Below, in pieces: positions 58,689 through 64,000 of a DNA stretch of 64,000 nt. Origin of the DNA: Corinectria fuckeliana. Taxonomy: Eukaryota; Ascomycota; Sordariomycetes; Hypocreales; Nectriaceae. The notes under the pieces were generated by a model that was not told where the DNA came from, searched no databases, and saw only the letters and a program-made list of their open reading frames with translations. Where the stretch lies: contig WPDH01000260.1 in NCBI GenBank assembly GCA_019137255.1, forward strand, positions 115,725 to 179,724, written 5' to 3'. A program made the translations under genes and the position numbers. How positions within the stretch are numbered: the stretch's first letter is position 1; each line of letters starts with the position of its first letter.

Positions 58689-61484
58689 CTACTCTATCTG
58701 CTCCGCAGATCGAGTCTTAAGCACCCTGCCCAGAACCATATGTGCACTTGGCCTCTCTATCACCGTTTCGTAGTATTTCTTCAGGCTGCCAATACTCTCC
58801 AGGGCCTTGAGACCCGACTCGTCAACCAGGGCGTGCAGGACTGGCCAAACAGCAAAGTCCGGCAGGGACAGCCCCGAACCAGCGAGGAAGTCTCCTTCAG
58901 CTTCGGCAGCGAAGCTATTCCAAGCGGCAAGGTCATGCTTCAGCAGCTTGAGGTCGCGCTTACCGGTGGCGCCGTCCTTGGGTAGGCAACGCCATTTGTC
59001 AAGCAGGCCCATGCCCTGTTGAAAGCGGGTGAATTGGGTAGCCAATTGAAGGGGGCTTCGCGGCGTGGCACCGGGCTTGCCAGCGCCGTAGCGGGCGTCG
59101 AGGTACAGCATGATGGCAAGGTCGCCTTGGACGACCGACGTGTCCTTGTCGACGAATTTGACGAGCGGGCTGTCTGGTTGTGTGGCAGGTGAAGAGGTCG
59201 AAGAGGGCTCGTCCATGACGGTTTCCGATGCACCCATGCTTCCCCTTGCGTGATTGATGCCGAGCTCTGCCAGCATGAAGTTGATGCGGTCGTTGACGAT
59301 GGCATCTGAGGAGGAGAAGAATCGAGGTGCGTTGCTCATATGCAGCACATCGAACCCGTTCCCGTAATGGGCATCCCAGTCAAACTCGCTTGCGTGGTTC
59401 TCCGTCCCGAACGCCTTGAGCATCTGGATCGCTTCGGGGGTCTGGCCGTTTACGACTGCGTGTGCGTCCTCGCGCTTCTTTCCCGTGGCGCCCTGGCCCC
59501 ATATGACGGTCTGGTCGCGGTCCAGAAAGGTTCCTATCTGACGGAAGGTTAGAGAGATGCGGCCGCCATTGTAGGCCAGCTCGGCAGCGGACTTCTCCCT
59601 CTCGGCGCGCTTATCCTGGCGGATGGCGTGCAGCCATTTCTTGTTGCTCTGCAGGCCCAGTCGACACAGAGAATTATGCGGAAGCCGAGCGCGCTGGATC
59701 TGGCGCTTCGTGTTAGTTAGCGGAGGGCCGGTCCGCGAGGGGTCCTTATCCAGCCTCTTGGTCCTAAACACCATGGTGCGCTCGGCGCCCAGACTGACAT
59801 TGGCAATGTATGAGCCGCGGACAATATCCAGGGTCTTATCGCTGTGTTCGGAGATGTAGTCGCTGCCATCGCGGTAGTGCTGGATCAGGACGTGGTTGAG
59901 CGGGTGGCCGAGATGCTTCTCCGTCTCTGCCTTGACGGCGAGGACGGTAGGAGAGAATGGCAACAGGGGGGGAGACTCGTCGCTTGGGTGGCGATAGACT
60001 GGGATGCTGCCGTCGTCTGCGACCTGGCCTTGGACGGCGACCAGTCGTGGGACCTCGCCGCCTTGATGTGACATGCGCTGCCATTGCACTTCCTCATGCA
60101 ACTTGCCAAAGATGCCTTCCGCCAGAGAGACTGAAAGGACGTCCTCGATGATGTCCGTGTCACCCTCACAAAGTCCTTTCAGCAAGAAATGGCTGTCGTC
60201 GCTTCTGGTTCCAGGTCTGGCCTCAGCTTTGGGTTCGACCATGGTCTCGGCTTCAAATTTATCCATGTCTTTTTTCTGTAACGGAGGTGATTCTGGTGAT
60301 GATGTTGGTTTGGCTGTAGGCGTGTTCGCGGGCCCAGGTATTGATGTAAGCTCTAGCTCTGGTATCAGGGCCGTGTCGTTGCTAGGACTCTGGCGAGACT
60401 GATGCTCTCCATTGTCCTTGGGTTCGTCGGTGGCGGCACCTTTAATAGCAGCGACATCGTCAGCACCCACGCTCTGCACGGCGATGGCTGTGCTGGTTAG
60501 TTCAATGCCAGTGCCAGTGCCAGTGCCTTCTTCAGCTTTCGATTGTGGGTTCGTGGTGGTCTTAGGGCCCTCAGCTGGGCTTGTCGTCGACGCCTTCTCT
60601 TGGGGCTGAGTCGCGTTGGCGGGGGTAGGCGAGTCTGAGGCCAGTCGAAGACCAGTCATATTCTTGAGGATGCCAGGCGTCAAGCTCTTGCGGCCAGCCT
60701 CTTCTTCTGCACTTGGACCCCGTGCAGGTTCCAGGTGCTTCGACGACGGCCTGTTGGGCTCTTTTACATCCTTGGGTTTGGGCTGAATGGTTTCCATCAC
60801 CTCGTCGTAAGACGCAATCTCACATCCAGTCAGATCAACCAGGGCGTTGATGGCCTTAGCCTGTCTTGAGTCGCTCCGAAACCCGCAGCAGTCGTGGACA
60901 ATGGTAATGGCCATGCCGTGACCCGCGGCATCGAGGGCCGTTGCGTAAACGCCCACGTTGGTGAGGGAGCCGCAGATGAAGACTTCCATGACCATCTTAG
61001 CACGGAGGACACGCAATAGGTGAGTGGACTGGAAGGCCGAGTACTGCGTCTTAGTGAGCTTCAAGTCGGTCTTCTGGGCCACTTCCTCGATGGCCGGAGC
61101 CATGCCGCAGCCCGGGGACTCGGGCTTGACGCACGCGGGGTCCTCGTGGCTAAGGAAGGCCTCCGGGTCCGGTGGGCCGAATTCCTCGACCACCTCAACC
61201 GGGATCTTACGCCGGGACGGCCGGGCCTTGGGCGGCGTGGCGTCGGTTGTGATGATCAGTTCGCTGTCATAGGGCTGGGGCTTATCAAACTGCGACTGGA
61301 CCCAGACGACATCGCCAACATTCCTAAAGGCGGTTGCCAGCCTCGCGGCACGGTTGACGAAGCCTTCCGGCTCCGGAACCGGCAGGGCACCATCCTTGGC
61401 GATGAAGTCGTTCTGGAAATCAACTCCAATAAAGGCCTTGCGGGTGGTGAGCTGGGGGAGAGCGGAGTGGTCGAAGGCAAACAT
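58689..61484 (-). CDS. Fusion protein: isochorismatase-like hydrolase, AlkB-type dioxygenase, glutathione S-transferase
   Basis: One uninterrupted frame of 931 codons. Residues 15-235 form an isochorismatase-like domain with Asp22 (GVDFQNDF) and Lys145 (LTKTQYSAF). The usual nucleophile position in TNVGVYATA is Gly178 instead of Cys, as in isochorismatases such as EntB rather than cysteine amidases. Residues 236-440 are a disordered Pro/Ser/Thr/Glu linker. Residues 450-655 form an AlkB-like 2-oxoglutarate/Fe(II) oxygenase: iron ligands His547, Asp549 (SEHSDKTLD) and His619, and 2OG-binding Arg in RISLTFRQ (642-648), closest in pattern to ALKBH2/3, which remove alkyl groups from nucleic acid bases. 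Residues 714-931 fit both GST domains (NDRINFMLAELGI, then QGDLAIMLYLDARYG, then a helical C-half with LPDFAVWPVL). No signal peptide. A combined role in alkylation or electrophile defence is inference. Confidence 0.85.
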   Translation of the reverse strand: MFAFDHSALPQLTTRKAFIGVDFQNDFIAKDGALPVPEPEGFVNRAARLATAFRNVGDVVWVQSQFDKPQPYDSELIITTDATPPKARPSRRKIPVEVVEEFGPPDPEAFLSHEDPACVKPESPGCGMAPAIEEVAQKTDLKLTKTQYSAFQSTHLLRVLRAKMVMEVFICGSLTNVGVYATALDAAGHGMAITIVHDCCGFRSDSRQAKAINALVDLTGCEIASYDEVMETIQPKPKDVKEPNRPSSKHLEPARGPSAEEEAGRKSLTPGILKNMTGLRLASDSPTPANATQPQEKASTTSPAEGPKTTTNPQSKAEEGTGTGTGIELTSTAIAVQSVGADDVAAIKGAATDEPKDNGEHQSRQSPSNDTALIPELELTSIPGPANTPTAKPTSSPESPPLQKKDMDKFEAETMVEPKAEARPGTRSDDSHFLLKGLCEGDTDIIEDVLSVSLAEGIFGKLHEEVQWQRMSHQGGEVPRLVAVQGQVADDGSIPVYRHPSDESPPLLPFSPTVLAVKAETEKHLGHPLNHVLIQHYRDGSDYISEHSDKTLDIVRGSYIANVSLGAERTMVFRTKRLDKDPSRTGPPLTNTKRQIQRARLPHNSLCRLGLQSNKKWLHAIRQDKRAEREKSAAELAYNGGRISLTFRQIGTFLDRDQTVIWGQGATGKKREDAHAVVNGQTPEAIQMLKAFGTENHASEFDWDAHYGNGFDVLHMSNAPRFFSSSDAIVNDRINFMLAELGINHARGSMGASETVMDEPSSTSSPATQPDSPLVKFVDKDTSVVQGDLAIMLYLDARYGAGKPGATPRSPLQLATQFTRFQQGMGLLDKWRCLPKDGATGKRDLKLLKHDLAAWNSFAAEAEGDFLAGSGLSLPDFAVWPVLHALVDESGLKALESIGSLKKYYETVIERPSAHMVLGRVLKTRSAEQIE

Positions 61485-62815
61485 GGTGATGCTGAGGATA
61501 AGGTCGGAAAGAATATATGATCATTGGGGGCGTGTGGTGAGCTGGGAGGCCCGGCTGAGGGCTGAGGATGAGCTACGCTGAGGTTTCGTGGCGGTCCAAA
61601 TGTGCATCGTGATGCAGATCAAGGTCTGCGGTGCGCGCGTGCGTGTGGGCGCCCGTGTAGGGTTGGGGTTGACGGAGAATTGCGCCAAAGTCGCCGGTGT
61701 CGTGGCTGTCTTTGATGCGGGAGCGAGCCAAGACCGGTGCGACTATCTCGGCCTTGAAGAGTCGTGACTTTCCAGGAACGACTCTCGGGGCCGGGTACGA
61801 TGTAAGTAGGACGAAATGAATGCTCCGACGGTGAGATGGCGAGTAGAAGGGAGTGGGAAATACGGGACGAGGTCAAAGAGCTGGACCTGGAGACAGATCT
61901 ACTTGGGAGCAGTTTAGCGGTGGGGAGGCCGGACCAACAACCAACAACCAAGCAGCAAGGTGTACGAAGTCGAAGTACGAATAGGTACGAGTACAACCAT
62001 GTACTTATCTAGCTGCCCTGCCAAAACCTAGACGAGTAATTCATTCCGCTATTGCCGATTCCGTGTTTTATATTTCCCTCGGATACGTAAACAGTACTAG
62101 TAGGCTGTTTGGCGTCTCATCCCCATCCCGCGCCGGCGGCAAGATGCGCCAGAGGAGGTGATGGTGACGGTGGACCCTATGATTTCCTTACACATGCCCC
62201 AAGGTTCCCATATGGGGAAGCGAGAATGCGGTGCTTTCGTAGCCGTCTAGGCCATGCGGACATATAGATAGTCACCCTCGATTCTGTTTCAGGAATAGCG
62301 ACCTCGCAATGGCAGCTGAGACTGAGTGGTTAAATAGGCATTATGCAGGCTAGGAGGACCCCGCTGCGATGATGTCTCCAAATTGTGTGACACGGTGAAA
62401 TCTACATAACTTGGCAGCTTGCTTTACTTATTACAGGGGCAGCGGAAACTCCCTCCTCCTTGCCTGCAGCAGCTTCCGCAACCAACACGTCGGCAGTCTC
62501 ACGTTGGCGGTCAGATTCAGGTGCTTTGGCATCCCCTCGGTATAGCTTGCATGTCAAAATCATGGGCAGTCATTTCAGCATCACATGTTAAGCCACTGCC
62601 GCCTATCGCTAAAGTCAGGCAGCTAGGCTACATAGTGCTAATGTACTACGTATGTAGGTCTCGCTGGCAGATCACCCGTCATTATTTAGGCTTAGGGCAT
62701 GCTCGTTCAAATTCGGCTTAGACACCCATCGTATCGCAAGGGGGAACACATGCAGTTAGTGGGCAGTAATTTTCTTCTCCTGTAATAATGTACGGAAGGC
62801 TATAAGGCCTGGTGT
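61485..62815. other. Intergenic region before the right A+T-rich block
   Basis: Upstream region of the fusion gene with GTACGAAGT-type motifs near 61960-61990. Frames at 61619-61996 and 62419-62721 lack domains or codon bias and are not called. Confidence 0.55.
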
Positions 62816-64000
62816 CTTATATTAACTTTTTTTAGAAATTTCGCTAAAGTTACTCTATATTATATGCTTATATAACCTTATATGCTCTTATATAATCTTG
62901 TTTTATATATATTAATTAATCTCTAAATATTTTTAAGTTTTTTTTTACTAGAGTTACTTAATATAATATACTCTTATATAATCTTATTATATATATTTAC
63001 TAAGATCTTAAGATTAAGAGTATATAACCTTAGGTTATATACTTAGCTATAACTTAAAAAAACCTTTTATTATAACTTAATTTTTTCTTTTCTTTTTTTT
63101 AATATTATATTCTTAAGTATAAATACTTTTCTTTTTTAATTAAATTTATACTATTATATTACTTTTTTAATTATTATTTTTTTATATATAGTTTTATATA
63201 GCTAAGAGCTATATTTTAATACTTATTTTACTTATTTTAGCTTACTTTTAATAATTTTTAATTTTTTATATATTTATATATAATAGTAAGCTAACTTTTA
63301 TTCTAGTAAGAAGTATTATCTTATACTTATCTCTTTCTCTTTTTTTTTACTACTAATTATTTATAAAAATATATCTTTTTATATAATTATATTCTTATAT
63401 ATAATATTATATAATAAAATACCTTTTATATAAAAAGGTATTATTAAAAAAAAGAAGATTATTATTTAAACTTTAGTTATCTTACTTTTTACTCTTTTTT
63501 TCTTATTATCTCTTAATATAATAAATAATAATATTATAATAGGTATTAAGCTTAGTAATAAATACTTTTAGTACTTTTCTAAAAAGATACTTAGTATAAT
63601 TACTTATAAGTTTATATTTAATATTAAATAGCTTATTATAAACTTAGACTTAACTATTTAAGCTTTTATAAAAAGTTTAGCTAAAGTTAGTACTAAAAGT
63701 CTTATAGTAATTAAAATAACTAAGATTAGTACCTTTTTTACTTATTTATTTAAGTATATAATCTTATACTTACTTATACTAAGACTTTTATAAGCTTAAG
63801 ATTTATAATAAGATTATAACTAATCTAAAGATAATATTATATACTATTAACTTATATAGTACTTAAAATTATAATATTATATTTTATTATCTTTATAGTA
63901 TTAAATATAATACTATAAAGTTATATAATAAATATAAATAAAATAATAGTACTCTTATTAGGTATATTATTACTTATAATACTTACTTATATACTAATTA
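62816..64000. repeat. A+T-rich, RIP-like degenerate block
   Basis: Composition changes sharply to nearly pure A and T with TTATA, TAAGT and CTTATA words and no open frame. It matches the character of the left end and runs off the window. No paired terminal repeats were found inside it. Confidence 0.85.

Noticed and set aside
1..64000. CRISPR arrays, rRNA operons or prokaryotic operon structure
   Set aside because: No regularly spaced repeats or rRNA sequence; the genes are eukaryotic with introns.

Overview
The window is nuclear DNA of a filamentous ascomycete (Pezizomycotina, most likely a Sordariomycete). The evidence is many short GT-AG introns (47-155 bp), fungal-specific families (Zn2Cys6 regulator, CFEM protein, Som1, GH114), and A+T-rich ends carrying the one-directional transition pattern of repeat-induced point mutation (RIP). 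I cannot name the genus. All gene models were built by hand from reading frames, splice signals and family knowledge; no search was run.

Layout. 1-1660 is an A+T-rich block holding a small, complete LTR element (874-1541) with a 5-bp target duplication. 1931-6651 has a membrane-anchored GH114 gene, a secreted protein ending in RDEL, and a MITE-like inverted-repeat element with a doubled right end. 8542-17870 holds a Zn2Cys6 regulator diverging from an L-rhamnonate dehydratase gene, followed by an L-rhamnose 1-dehydrogenase-like SDR gene: a partial rhamnose-catabolism cluster. 21725-23132 encodes a HAD hydrolase of the CECR5 type. 24276-28605 packs a RecA/XRCC2-like gene and three mitochondrial genes (SOM1, COX9, uL22m), with a short divergent promoter between the last two. 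29563-30680 is a CFEM membrane protein. 30681-36084 is a 5.4 kb gap with no gene I can support. 36085-58275 is a housekeeping block: PRP24/SART3-like splicing factor, a 1484-residue DEAH helicase (DHX29/YLR419W type), GCN1, ribosomal protein L19 and mitochondrial serine hydroxymethyltransferase. 58689-61484 encodes an unusual single-exon fusion of an isochorismatase-like domain, an AlkB-type dioxygenase and a GST. From about 62816 to the end the sequence is again A+T-rich with no genes.

Functional links. The rhamnose genes would carry out the first oxidation and the dehydration step of the non-phosphorylated L-rhamnose pathway, and the neighbouring regulator is a candidate controller. The DEAH helicase and GCN1 are divergent and both act on translating ribosomes; RPL19 lies just beyond. 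Som1 works with the inner-membrane protease that matures cytochrome oxidase subunit 2, and COX9 is a subunit of the same oxidase.

The least expected items are the tri-domain fusion, the intact miniature LTR element with unequally mutated LTRs, and the MITE with tandem right termini.
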